A DNA stretch of 64,000 nucleotides, taken from positions 108,391 to 172,390 of the forward strand of contig BDDD01000171.1 in the NCBI GenBank assembly GCA_001972305.1. The letters run 5' to 3'. Of this stretch, positions 1 to 12,500 are shown piece after piece. Under the pieces are notes generated by a model, which did not search any database, had not been told where the DNA came from, and saw only the letters and a program-made list of their open reading frames with translations. A program made the translations under genes and the position numbers. The stretch's first letter is position 1. Each line of letters opens with the position of its first letter. Source of the DNA: Cephalotus follicularis (Eukaryota > Streptophyta > Magnoliopsida > Oxalidales > Cephalotaceae).

Positions 1-2570
1 CCCAAAATGGGTTAGTAGAATCTCTTATCAAAAGACTTCAATTGATTGCTCGTCCTTTATTGATGAGGTCAAAGTTACCCATTTCAGCTTGGGGACATGG
101 AATATTGCATGCTGCGGCTCTTATACGTATAAGACCAACTACATATCATAAATATTCTCCATTGCAACTTGTTCTAGGTCAAGAATCAAGCATATCCCAC
201 TTAAAAGTGTTTGGATGTGCAGCATATGTCCCTATTGCACCTCCTCAACGGAGTAAGATGGGATCACAACACAGACTTGGTGTTTAGTGAGATTTGATTC
301 TCCATCAATTATAAGATATTTTGAACCATTAACATGTGACATTTTTATCGCACGTTATGTAGACTGTCACTTTGATGAATTAATTTTCCCACTGTTGGGG
401 GGGGACAAATTTTATAAAAAAAATGAAAATAAAATTTCATGGAAAACATTACGATTACATATTTTTGATTCACGTACAAATAAATGCGAACTACAAGTTC
501 AAAAGATCATTAATTTGTAAAATATTGCTAATCAAATGCCATATGCATTTAATGATGCTCAAAAAGTGATAAAATCTTATATACCAGCTGTGAACGCTCC
601 AGAAAGAATTGATATATCTAAAGTTAGTGAAAGCTCGATTGATATATTAAAATCTAAACCACAGTTGAAACGTGGTAGACCAATTGGTGCTAAAGATATT
701 GTACCACGAAAACGAAAGGTAAATAAGAGTGGAGTAAAAAATCCTAAAATAGCATTAACACAAGATAATGTGTTATTTGCAGAACTCACATTGACTCCAG
801 AGAGAGTACAAAGTCCTGAAGAAAGAGGCTGTGGGATTTCAAAATCAAGAAGTCTCGATTAATTGTGCACATAATGAACAAACATGGAATCGAGATGAGA
901 TTATAGTTAATGGCAAGTTTGCCTATGTCGTTGCATTGGATATTGCAAATCCTGTTATGGATCCTGAACCACGAAGTGTTGAACAATGTCAACAAAGAAA
1001 TGATTGGCCAAAATGGAAAGATGCAATACAAGCAGAGTTGCAATCTTTGTTCAAACGAGAAATATTTGGACCAATAATTCAAACACCAAACAGTGTAACC
1101 CTTATTGGATTTAGGTGGATATTTATTAAAAAATGAAATGAGAAAAATGAAATTGTGAGATACAAAGCAAGACTTGTAGCTCAATGGTTCTCACAGAGAC
1201 CAGGTATTGATTACCAGAAAACACATTCTCCAGTTATAGATGGAATCACTTTTTGATTCATAATCAGTATGGCTGCTTCGAAAGGACTTGAAACTTGCCT
1301 TATAGACGTAGTAACAACATACTTATATGGGTCACTTGATAGTGACATATATATGAGAATTCCTGGTGGATTTAAAGTTCCTGAACCGAACAAACTTCGC
1401 CACATATATTCAATTATGCTACAACGTTCATTGCATGGATTGAAACAACTCGGTCTAATATGGTACAATCGACTAAGTGAATATTTGATCAGAGAAGGGT
1501 ATACAAACGATCAAATATGTCCATGTATATTTATCAAAAATCTAATGATGGATTTGCTATCATTGCAGTATATGTGGTTGGCTTAAATCTTGTGGATACT
1601 TCTGAAAAGCTTACAAAAATTGCTACCTATTAAAAATGTGAGTTTGAAATGAACGATCTTGAAAAAACGAAATTTTGACTTGGTATACAGGTGAAGCACA
1701 TATCATCTGGGATCTTCATCCATCAATCCACATACACGAAAAAGGTTCTTAGTCGATTCAACATGGATAAAACTTATACTTTAAGCACTCTAATGGTCGT
1801 CCGATCACTTGATGTCAAGAATGATCAATTTCGCAATCAAGAAGAAGAAGAAGAAGAAATAATCGGACCTGAAATCCCTTATCTTAGCGCAATTAGAGCA
1901 CTATTGTATCTCGCAAATTACACAAGACCTGATATTGTATTTTCTGTTAATTTGCTAGCAAGATATTGCTCTACACCAACAAGAAGACACTGGAATGGGA
2001 TTAAGCATATAATACGCTATCTTCGTGGAAGCACCGATACAATTCTATTTTATCTTAGATGAACAAAATAAACATTGATTGGATATGCTGAAGCGAAATA
2101 CTTATCTGATTCATATAAAGCAAGATCACAAACCGGTTATGTCTTTACCTTTTATGACACTGCTATATCATGACGATCAACAAAATAAACAATGACAGCT
2201 CTTCACATCATTCATAGATCCTTGCAATTCATGAAGCAAGTCGATAATGTATATGGTTGAGATCAATGATTCAACAAATACAAAAATCATGTAGACTATT
2301 ATCAATTAGAAATAATCTCACTGTAATGTGCGAAGATAATGCTATTTGTATGACACAACTCAAAGAATGATATATTAAGGGTGATCAAACAAAACATATT
2401 TCACTAAAATTCTTCTATACTCATGAGCTTCAGAAAAAGTGTAATTGATGTACAACAAATCCGATCAAGTGACAATTTAACGGATTCATTTACAAAGACA
2501 TTACTAGGTAATACATTCAAGAAGTTCAGACATAATATTAAGATGCGTCAGCTTAAAGATCTTCATTAAT
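1..2570 (+). pseudogene. Element A pol remnant (integrase, RT, RNase H)
   Basis: Recognisable copia landmarks are the integrase C-terminal signature around PYVPIAP-type sequence (about 200-300), the RT entry block with WKDAIQAEL (about 1010-1040), the GFKVPE block (about 1365-1390), the RT C-terminal block [15 protein letters not shown] (about 1920-1970) and the RNase H region with the KHIS motif (about 2390). In life these would copy the element's RNA and integrate it. Here they are a heavily broken fossil with no expected product. Confidence 0.85.
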
Positions 2571-2711
2571 ATGGTACAATTACATAAAGAGCTTTTATTT
2601 CAGGAGGAGACTACTCTTTTTCTGTCGCAAAATTTTTTATCCCAATGAATTTTTCCTAGCAAGATTTTAACGAGACAGTTATAGTGATGTAGAATAAAAA
2701 TTCAGGGAAGA

Positions 2712-2915
2712 TATTATAAAATAATTATGAATAATTATTCTTAAAACCATAATCATATTCTAACTTTGATTCTATTCAAACGTTAAACTCCTATAAATGT
2801 ATTTTTATTGTTATGAAAAAAATAAAAACTCATAATAAGATAATTTTATTCTATCTTACTTTCTCTCTTAATTTCTTTATAATATAATATTTATTTATTA
2901 CCTAATCTCATATAT
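2712..2915 (+). repeat. 3' LTR of element A (approximate ends)
   Basis: It follows a purine-rich tract at about 2702-2711 and shares the layout of B's 5' LTR: an AT-rich start, a CTCCTATAAATG box, and a CTTTCTCTCTTAATTTCTTTATAA block near the end (split here into shorter shared words). The LTR is only about 200 bp, which fits a short-LTR copia family. The outer end is not sharp, and no target duplication can be tested because the left LTR is outside the window. Confidence 0.6.
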
Positions 2916-3343
2916 TTATATAAATTAGATTCTTTTTAAAACAATTTTTGATTCTCTTTATACTTTGTCTCCCTTGCTTTTAATGTTTTTTTTAATCATC
3001 GAAGAGTTTTCCCCAAAATAGCACTTTCCCCAAAATAGCCCTTTCGACCACTTTCTCACTGTCTTTTCTATTTTCAGACGAATCTCAGACTGACTGGAAC
3101 CCGGCGACCTAGTACCCAACCACGGACAAATAGCAACCCGGACTTAGAATAACCGTTTAGAATATCTGAATAATCCAACTTACCCAGGTTCTGACATCAC
3201 CACCAGTATCAACGAAAGATTTTACATTTGACTTCGAAATTCAATTATTAATGGAAGGTTAGTGAGTATACAAAAGAGGAAACCACAGATGAGCAATCAC
3301 ACGATCTTTAGCACAAAATCAGGATATAGAAATAATAAGATGG
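2916..3343. other. 3' flank of the R3HCC1L-like gene
   Basis: No gene seen. It should hold the 3' UTR and polyadenylation region of the minus-strand gene whose stop codon is at 3346-3344. A short direct repeat (CCCCAAAATAGC) occurs twice at about 3012-3045. Confidence 0.4.
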
Positions 3344-3540
3344 TCAATTAACATCATCAGCACCCCAAGCATCGTCCCTCAACTTTTGCCTCGCAGCTAT
3401 GCGACTCCTTCTGTCTGTCTCCTGGTTTTTCAATTCTCGTGACCCAAAAGTGGAAGGCAACTTCAATCCCATTCCTTGTGCAATTAGCCTTTGGGCAGTT
3501 CTTGCTGATGTCTTTGGCCTCCTTCGTGGAGGTTCCAGAT
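3344..3540 (-). CDS. R3HCC1L: R3HCC1L-like exon d (last exon, stop codon)
   Basis: The acceptor is TTTCAG before 3540. The exon begins with two bases that complete an Asp codon, then reads [31 protein letters not shown] and [17 protein letters not shown], and ends DDVN with TGA at 3346-3344. It is rich in Arg, Lys, Ser and Thr and typical of the conserved tail of this family. It is 197 bases long and fully open. Confidence 0.87.
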
Positions 3541-6500
3541 CTGAAATAAAAACATACTTGCTTATAAAAAATCAACAAGCCCAACAAATAAAATTGATAG
3601 TATTATGGTTTTTTCCTATTCATTTCACAGTCAAAAAGTACACAAGAATCCACCCAGAAATAAAACAACAAATTAGGCCATCGATATCTTATGGCAGAAA
3701 CTAGGCAAGGTAATCCAGCAAAAAAGGCTTGCACCTATGACTTCAGATGAGGGCTCTTGACACTCGCAAAAATTAAGATATGATAGGTCTAGAGCAAAAT
3801 ACTCTGCACAATATTGTGGAAAGGTTAATGTAGAACATATGTGAAGAGTCTACCAGATAGAAAATGCCGATGCTAACAAAAGCAGACCCAAGGGAAAAGC
3901 AAGTTCCGAAAGATCCATTACAAGACAATAATAATGAATAAAAACATGTAGTCCGGAAAGTGTTTTAAAGTTGAACACTGTACGAAAACATGAGCTTAAA
4001 AGTATTGCAAATATAACATTAAAAGGCTTATAAAACTGAAGTCACATACATTGAAGAGGTTCAAATTGGCATAGCAAAACGGATATTATGATGCAGAACA
4101 TACAATTTAAGAGATGACACCAACATGCAGGGCACCGTATGTGTTCCTCGCTCATTTTAACAAAATCCTTCATGTAACCTACCCAACCAGCTTCGGTGTA
4201 CATTGTTACAATCACAATGTCCATGATCATTGTCTGACCGTCAGGAAATCATGTGGGCAAAGTTTTCCAATAAGAACCACGACTAATATTGCTTTTCCAG
4301 TTTTGTTGGTTTTCCAGTTATCATGATATTATTATTTACAGACTTTAAAAAAAAACAAAGTTGGGGGACATAACCTCTTGGTGAAATAGAGCTCAAAAGA
4401 ACATCATCTTCATCAAGTATACGCACTGTGAATGGACATTGAACACAGTTGCGAGCCTCGAGTGCTGCATTAGTAAATGAGGATATTTAATCAGCTATAT
4501 TCTAACCATGGAGAATACAAAAAATTACAGTCAATCACAATAATGCCAATACAACTGATACAAAAATTAATGATGGCAAAATAATAAGAAACACTTAACT
4601 TCCAAAGGAAGCAACAGAAAGTGAGTCAATAAATAAATGAAGCACAGAAAGAGGAAAATATTAAAATAAGAAACCAAACATAAAGAAAAAAATCCAATAG
4701 TCTTAACTGATTAGAGAAGGAAAGGCAGAATAGCAGAAGTTAATCCCTGAAACCCAAAAAAGCCCAAAGAATAAAACAATGAACAAGTTCACCTCTCATG
4801 CAACACAATCTTTCTTCTCATAGTAAGCTTGCTTGGGATTTCAATTCTTCAACTAATTAATTTCTAAGGTATCATAGAGTCCTCAACTGCTCAAATGGAA
4901 TGAATTTGTTTCAAAAAAGCTTCTTATCCCACTATGGTGAATTACCACATAATAATCATGTTTTATCGTACCTTTACATGCCTAATTTCAATGTCCTGAG
5001 TCCGTTTAGCCAGACTCTATTCCGGAACGCCATTTTCAGACAAGTCAACTTTCATAGTACTATAGCCTCGTGTTGCTTTCTTTACATTGTCACTAGCTCT
5101 CTGCTACTAATATCGTGCGCACCACGATATCGCACGATATTCAGGAACCTCGCATGAACTACACCCACCAATTTGCACTTTCCCAAATCACCACCCTAGT
5201 AATTGGGACCTCTAACCATCAATCGGTTCATTCCCATCAAAGCCGACATTAGGTAAAGCCGGTAAGATAGCACGCACCACCGCACTTCAAACCACACCTG
5301 CCATCTCCAATCTTGGCAAACCAGGCATGCATCGCGACGCTACCACCACCAAAAGAAACCTCTCTTGCCGATATGTCCATCCCACTGGCATCTTCCTTGA
5401 CCGTCGGCGGTGTAACCCGCAAAAGCTACATGCACCGACGCAGCTTCTAAGTTGATATGGCGCATCAGCACCGCATGTCAACATTTCTGCCATGCCAACA
5501 CTGACAAGTCAGCGCCACATCATCAAAATTTTTAAGAACCCTTATCTGCGTAATTTCAACGTCCTGAGTCCGTTTAGCCAGATTCTGTTCCGGAACCCAT
5601 TTTCAGACAAGTCACCTCTTATAGTACTATAGTATTGTGTTGCTTTCTTTACATTGTTACTAGCTCTGCGGTTAATAATGTGCACCCCAAGATGTCACAC
5701 AATATTTGGGTCCGCATGCGCCACTGTGCAGAAACGTTCCAGCGGCTTAAAAACTTGTTTTTCCGATTTTTTACACTTTGTATTTTTACTAAACCAATTC
5801 TAATACCCTTTAGGTCTCATTAGTGTTATTGAACTCCATCTTTCTCCCCCTTTCTCTTGAGATTAAGAATTTTCAAACCCCTAGTTCACAATATTTCAAT
5901 TTTTTTCGCCACAAGACTCCAAATCAAATTTCGTTTGTTTCCACGTGATCCTACAAGCAATTGGAAGCTAATAAATCTTTTTTTTTTTTAGGGTTTCTTG
6001 GCTTTTTGGTATTTGTCCATTGAAGTAAGGTAGTCTTTCTTGGTGTGGTGATTAAACCTTCCAAGGGGATCAACACAAGGTATTTATTATTTATTTCCTC
6101 ATTTTGTGGATTGTGGGTAAAAGACAAAAAAATAAAATAAACGATCTCACATAAAATAATCGTTGCACCAATATTAGTCCAAAGGAAATATGAAGTTACA
6201 ATGTGACTATTGTAGCAACCAAAATTGGGGCGGTATAAGAATGAAGCACCACTTAGCTCAAACTGGTCAAAATGTGGCTCCATACACCAAGTGTCCCGGT
6301 GATATTTGTGATGCCATTAGAAAATTTTTGGAAGAATTGAAGATAAACGAAAGTGATTGTGATATTAATGATTAATGTTTTGATGACAAGGATCCTCATG
6401 AAGTAGGCAACTCTAAAACAAAGAAAGTAATATTGAACATATTTGTTAATTGAAAAGGGTAGAAACAAATCACTTTGAATGGTATGGCCGAATCGTGTGA

Positions 6501-9500
6501 TCCGGTCTACCTTCATTTTTGTTGTATTTTTTATGCAAGTGTTGATGATGTTATTAGAGGATGGGTTCAAGATCCACATGAAATTCTACCAATGTTAGCA
6601 TGTGTAGTATATTGAGTTTTAATTTATTTGGGGTAATTATATTATTTTAATATTTTTAGGCATTATTTGGTATATTTGGTATACATTTATATTTATAAGA
6701 GTTTAATGGGGGTTATTAGAATAGTGTTTGGTTGTTGAAATAATAATTCACTATTTATTATTATATTATTATACAATACTCCACCTTGAATTTCTGTTCC
6801 ATATCACTATTACTGCCTCGTTAAAACCTTGCTAGGAAAAACCTATTGAGATAAAAACCTTTGCGAAGGAAAAAGAATACAGTCTACTCTTGAAACAAAA
6901 CTTCACACGTTCTTGAACTGTATTAATGAAGATCTTTAATCTGACGCATTCCAATATCATGTCTGAGTTTCTTGAATGTAGTACCTGTTAATGCCTTCGT
7001 AAATAAATCCGCTAAATTGTCACTTGATCGGATTTGCTGTACATCAATATCACCATTTTTCTGAAGCTCGTGGGTGTAGAATTTTGGTGAAATATGTTTT
7101 GTTCGATCACCCTTGATATATCCTCCTTTAATTTGTGTGATACAAGCAGCATTATCTTCATATATTACTATGGGATTATTTCTATTTGAGGATAGTCCAC
7201 ATGATTCTTGTATATGTTGAATCATTGATCTAAACCATATACATTCTCGGCTTGCTTCATGAATTGAAAGGATCTCTGAATGATTCGATGAAGTTGCTGT
7301 CATTATCTGTTTTGTTGATCGCCATGATATAACAGTGTCACAAAAGGTAAATACATAACCGGTTTGTGATCTTGCTTTATGTGGATCAGACAAGTATCCC
7401 ACATCAGCATATCCAATCAATGTTGATTTTGTTCTCTTTAGATAAAATAGACCCATATCAGTGCTTCCACGCAGATAGCGCATTATGTGCTTAATCCCAT
7501 TCCAGTGTCTTCTTGTTGGTGTAGAGCTATATCTTGCTAGCAAATTAACGGAAAATGCAATATCAGGTCTTGTGCAATTTGCAAGATACAACAGTGCTCC
7601 AATTGCGCTAAGATAAGGGACTTCAAGTCCGAGAATTTCTTCTCCTTCTTCTTGAGGACGAAATGGATCCTTCTTGACATCAAGATATCGAACGACCATT
7701 GGAGTGCTTATAGGATAAGCTTTGCCCATATTGAATAGACTAAGAACATTTCCAGTGTATGTGGATTGATGGATGAAGATCCCAGATGATATGTGCTCCA
7801 CCTATATACCAAGACAAAATTATGTTTTTCCAAGATCTTTCATTTCAAACTCACCCTTTAAATAGTCCGCAGTCTTTGTAAGTTCTTCAGAAGTACCTAC
7901 AAAATTTAAGTCATCCACATATACTGCAATAATAGCAAGTCCATCGTTAGATTTTTTGATAAAAATACATGGACATATTTGATCATTTGTATACCCTTCT
8001 TTGATTAAATATTCACTTACCACATTCGACCAGATTGTTTCAATCCATACAACGAACGTTGTAGCTTCATTGAATACATGTGGCGAGATTTGTTCGATTC
8101 AGGAACTTTAAATCCATAAAGAATTCTCATGTATATGTCACTATCAAGTGATCCATATAAGTATGCTGTTACTACGTCCATAAGACGAGTTTCAAGTCCG
8201 TTCGAAGCAGCCATACTAATTAGGAATCGAAAAGTGATTCCATCCATAACTAGAGAATGTTTCCTGGTAATCAATACCTGGTCTCTGTGAGAACCCTTGA
8301 GCCACAAGCCTTGCTTTGTATCTCACAATTTCATTTTTCTCATTTCGTTTTCGAACAAATATCCATATGAATCCAACAGGGGTTACACTATTTGGTGTTT
8401 GAATTATTGGTCCAAATACTTCTCGTTTTGACAAAAATTGCAACTCTGCTTGTATTGCATCTTTCCATTTTGGCCAATCATTTCTTTGTTGACATTGTTC
8501 AACACTTTGTGGTTCAGGATCCATAACAGGATTTGCATTGTCCAATGCAACGACACAGCCAAACTTGTCATTAACTATAATCTCATCTCAATTCCATATT
8601 TGTTCATTATGTGTATAATTAATCGAGACTTCTTGATTTTGAAATCCTACAGCCTCTTTCTTTAGGACTTTGTACTCTTTCTGGAGTCAATGTGAGTTCT
8701 GGAAATAACACATTATCTTGTGTTAATGCTATTTCAGGATTTTGTACTCCACCCTTATTTACCTTTCGTTTTCGTGGTACAATATCTTTAGCACCAATTG
8801 GTCTACCACATTTCAACTGTGGATTAGATTTTAATATATCGATCGAGCTTTCACTAACTTTAGATATATCAATTCTTGTTGGAGCGTTCACAGCTGGTAT
8901 ATAAGATTTTATCACTTTTTGAGCATCATTAAATGCATCTAGCATTTGATTAGCAATATATTACAAATTAATGATCCTTTGAACTTATAGTTAACATTCA
9001 TTTGTACGTTGATCAAAATTATGTACTTTTGATGCTTTCCATGAAATTTCATTTTCATATTTTAATAAAATCTTGTCTCTCTCTAACACTGGGAAAACCA
9101 ATTCATCAGAGTGACAGTCTGCATAACGTGCAGTAAACATATCACCTGTTAATGGTTCAAGATACCTTATAATTGATGGAGAATCAAATCCCACATAAAC
9201 GCCAAGTCTGCGTTGTGGTCCCATCTTACTCCGCTGAGTAGGTGAAATAGGGACATATATTGCACATCCAAACACTCTTAAGTGGAATATGTTTGGTTCT
9301 TGACCAAGAACAAGTTGCAATGGAGAATATTTATGACATGCAGTCGGTCTTATACATATAAGAGCCGCAGCATGCAATATGTCCCCAAGCTGAAATGGGT
9401 AACTTTTACCTCATCAACAAAGGACGAGTAATCAATTGAAGTCTTTTGATAAGAGATTCGGCTAACCCATTTTGGGTGTGTACGTGAGGAACAGGATGTT

Positions 9501-12500
9501 CAATGGCAATTCCTATTGCCATACAATATTCATCAAATGCTTTGGAACAAAATTCAATAGCATTATCTAACCGAATAGACTTTATAGGATGATCTGAAAA
9601 TTGTGCTCGTAATTTATTTATTTGAGCCAATAGTCTTGCAAATGCAACATTGCGAGTTGAAAGCAAGCATACATGTGACCATCTTGTCGATGCATCTATT
9701 AAGACCATGAAATACAGAAATAGTCCAGATGGTGGATTAATCGGTCTATAAATATCTCCTTGAATTCTCTCTAAGAATTTTGGAGATTCTACAATCATTT
9801 TTGTTATATATGGTCTTATAATGAGTTTTTCTTGCGAACAAGTAACGCAATGGTTCTCATTATTCAATAGTATTTTCTGTTTTTTAAGTGGATGACCATG
9901 TGAACTTTCAATAATTCAACGCATCATTGTCACACCCGGGTGGCCTAGCCGTTCATGCCAAATCATGAACCCTTTTAAGTCTCTGACTTTTGAATTCACA
10001 ACATTATGAGATTCAATTGCTCTAATTTTCATAATGTATAACCCAGAAGAAAGTCCATGGAGTTTCTCCTATATTTGCTTTCGGCCGGAAGCATTACCAG
10101 TGATATAAAGATATTCATTGCCATTTTCATTTGTGGTTTCAATATGATAACCATTACGGCGAATATCTTTGAAACTAAGCAAGTTTCTTCTAGACTTTGT
10201 CGAATATAAAGTATCTGTGATGCGCATTTGTGTTCCATTTGATAACACAAATCTGGCCATCTCAGAACCTTCAATTAGGTCTGATGTACCAGAAATTGTT
10301 CCGACATTAGCCTTTGCTATTGTTAAATGTGAAAAATATTTTTCACTATAGCGTATTGTGTGTGTTGTTGCACTGTTGGCTATGCATATATCTCCAATAT
10401 CCATTGTATGATAATCCATCAATAAAAACACATGTTAAATATAACTATGTTATATTTATTACTTCATAAGCACTTTATTCAAAAAGTGATAAACATTAAA
10501 ACAATGACATATAACATCAACCGAGATAGAAGTCTTCGTCGACAATCACTTGATTCATTTTCTCGTTTGGATCAGTTACGAAATCAGCAATGTCCAAATG
10601 GGTTATACGCATTGAAACAAAGTCTGATTGCGTAGTTTCCAAAGGGTCACAATGACCTATAAAATTTGTTTCAATTCGTTTGTCTCTCTTTTAGAGAAGC
10701 TTGATATAAGTCGACCCAATTCTTCGCTGTGCGACAAGCACGGTACCAATGACCTTCCATACCACATCAGTTGCAATTACCCTTTCTATTTTGGGTTTGT
10801 TCATCATTACTGGATTGTCCAGGATTGCGCCATTTTTGACGTTTTGTATCAGAATTTTGCCATTTCATGCTATTATTATTACGTGGTCCTAAGAAATTTT
10901 GATTTCTTCCACTGCCACGTCCTCGTCCACGCCCTCTTCCTCGTCCTCCAAAATAGGACGAAGTTGCATTTACCTTTGGTAAAAGGGCTGAACCAGTCGG
11001 ACGATTTTCATGATTTTGCAGGAGTAATTCATTATTTTGCTCCGCAATAAGAAGAGATCCAATTAGTTCACGATATTTCTTGAACTCGTGAAACCTATAC
11101 TGTTAACACATTGGATGCATGAAATGTTCGATATGTTTTCTCCAGCAACATATCCTCGGTGATAACTTCACCACACATCTTTAGTTGTGATACAATTTTG
11201 AACAACGTGGAATTATATTCCGAAACTGTTTTAAAATCCTGAAATCGTAGCTGTGACCAATCATTCAATGCATTTGGCAGTACAACAGCTTTCAAGTGTT
11301 CAAACCTATCATTTAGGTTTTGTCACAGTTCAAGTGGATTTTCAACAGTTAAATATTCATATTTCAGGCCATCATCAATATGATGCCTTAGGAAAATCAG
11401 CGCAGTGACGCGTTCCTCATTTGATGCTGCATTATCTTCATCAATTGTGTGCCTTAATTTCTTAGCACTCAAATGCAGTTTCACATCAAGTACCCATGAT
11501 AGAAATTCTTTCCAGAAATATCAAGAGAATGAATTTCCGATTTTCAATGTTTCCCATTTTTATACTCAAATCTCAGTTGGATAAAGTCTCGTGCTGATAA
11601 CGTATTATAAACTTGTGGGATTAACTTATAAAGAAATTGAAAGAGAGTAAAAGAGAATAAGAGATTTTCTTATTATAAATTCCTTAACTTCTTCATAACA
11701 ATACATTCATATTTATAGGAGTTTAGAGGGGGTTGTTGGAATAGTATTTGGTTGTTGGAATAGTAATTCAATATTCATTATTATATTATTATACAATAGT
11801 ATTATTCTTAGTTTAGAGATTATTGATGATATTAATGATAAATTAAGATTTCAGATATTTACTTTTCTCTTTGAATATTCTTCTAGTCTTCTCCAATCTT
11901 TCTTCAAAGATTGGTACGATCTCCCCTGTCCCCTTTCATCTATGTGAGATCACTTTGATCTCTTTCTCCCCTTTCTATTGTTGTCATCCCGTAGTCCCTC
12001 TCTTCCCCTTTATTGCCCTACGTCAGTAGGACAATAGAGGCTCGTAAAAACAAAATGAACTCATGCACTAATTTGGCTAGGCTGACAGGATCCATCTACA
12101 AGATAGAGTAATCAGAATCTCTATCTATTTCGAGGAGATATGTAGTTGCAATTTTTCTTTGCATGTTGCAGGGAGAAAGTCCTATCTAGGGGGAGAGGTA
12201 TGGGGAGGGGATGAGTGGAGAAAATTTCTCTAGCTGGAAAGGTGCAGGGTGTAAGGAATTCCCCTTGCCCCCAAGTTTCCATTCCTAACCTTCACCAATA
12301 AAATTCAAACAAATGCAATTGAGTTATTTATATATCTTCATAACACAAACACATGAACAACAAAGACAAACTGGTCACAGAAAAATTCAGAAGGAACCAG
12401 ATGTGATTCAAATATAAGGTACTAATCTCATATTTAACTATTATGAAGTTCAACATCCACAACTGAAAAAGTTTGGTTGGAAAAACAAAGTACCGATTGA

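Larger units (their letters stand above)
1..2915 (+). mobile_element. Element A: Ty1/copia retrotransposon, 3' part, cut by the window edge
   Basis: Seen: translated pieces in order give the integrase C-terminal half (about 1-530), a linker, reverse transcriptase (about 1000-1950) and RNase H (about 2040-2560), then a purine-rich tract and a short AT-rich LTR. This order (integrase before RT) defines Ty1/copia. The same protein family is found in element B on the opposite strand, and the two read as close relatives. The element is clearly dead, with at least ten breaks, so it is old. Its 5' half lies left of the window. It ends a few hundred bases beyond the 3' end of the R3HCC1L-like gene and has the opposite orientation. 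Confidence 0.9.
6682..11797 (-). mobile_element. Element B: Ty1/copia retrotransposon in a host intron
   Basis: The minus strand holds, in order, a 5' LTR (11797 to about 11605), a primer-binding-site-like sequence just inside it (TATCAGCACGAG), gag, protease, integrase, RT, RNase H, a purine tract (AAGGTGGAG) and the first roughly 95 bp of a 3' LTR. The 3' LTR is cut short. The coding region has around ten breaks, so the element is dead. It shares the family of element A. It has the same orientation as the host gene it sits in. The exact copia lineage is not assigned. Confidence 0.88.
4465..12493 (-). other. 8-kb intron of the R3HCC1L-like gene carrying element B
   Basis: It runs from donor GTACTT (12493) to acceptor AATGCAG (4465). 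It holds a pair of direct repeats (4979-5716), a hAT transposase scrap (6186-6375) and copia element B (6682-11797). The stretches 4465-4978, 5717-6185, 6376-6681 and 11798-12493 show no gene. Flanking exons stay in phase (both borders after the first codon base), so the insertions need not have harmed the protein. Confidence 0.75.

Noticed and set aside
5287-5493. 68-codon minus-strand frame in the GC-richer middle of the direct-repeat unit
   Set aside because: No family resemblance, no splice context matching the neighbouring exons, and it lies between repeats inside an intron.
4979-5716. Firm call of the direct-repeat unit as a TRIM retroelement
   Set aside because: No primer-binding site, purine tract or target duplication was found, so only a repeat pair is reported.
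10628-11050. 140-codon plus-strand frame
   Set aside because: It is the antisense shadow of element B's gag and zinc-knuckle region.
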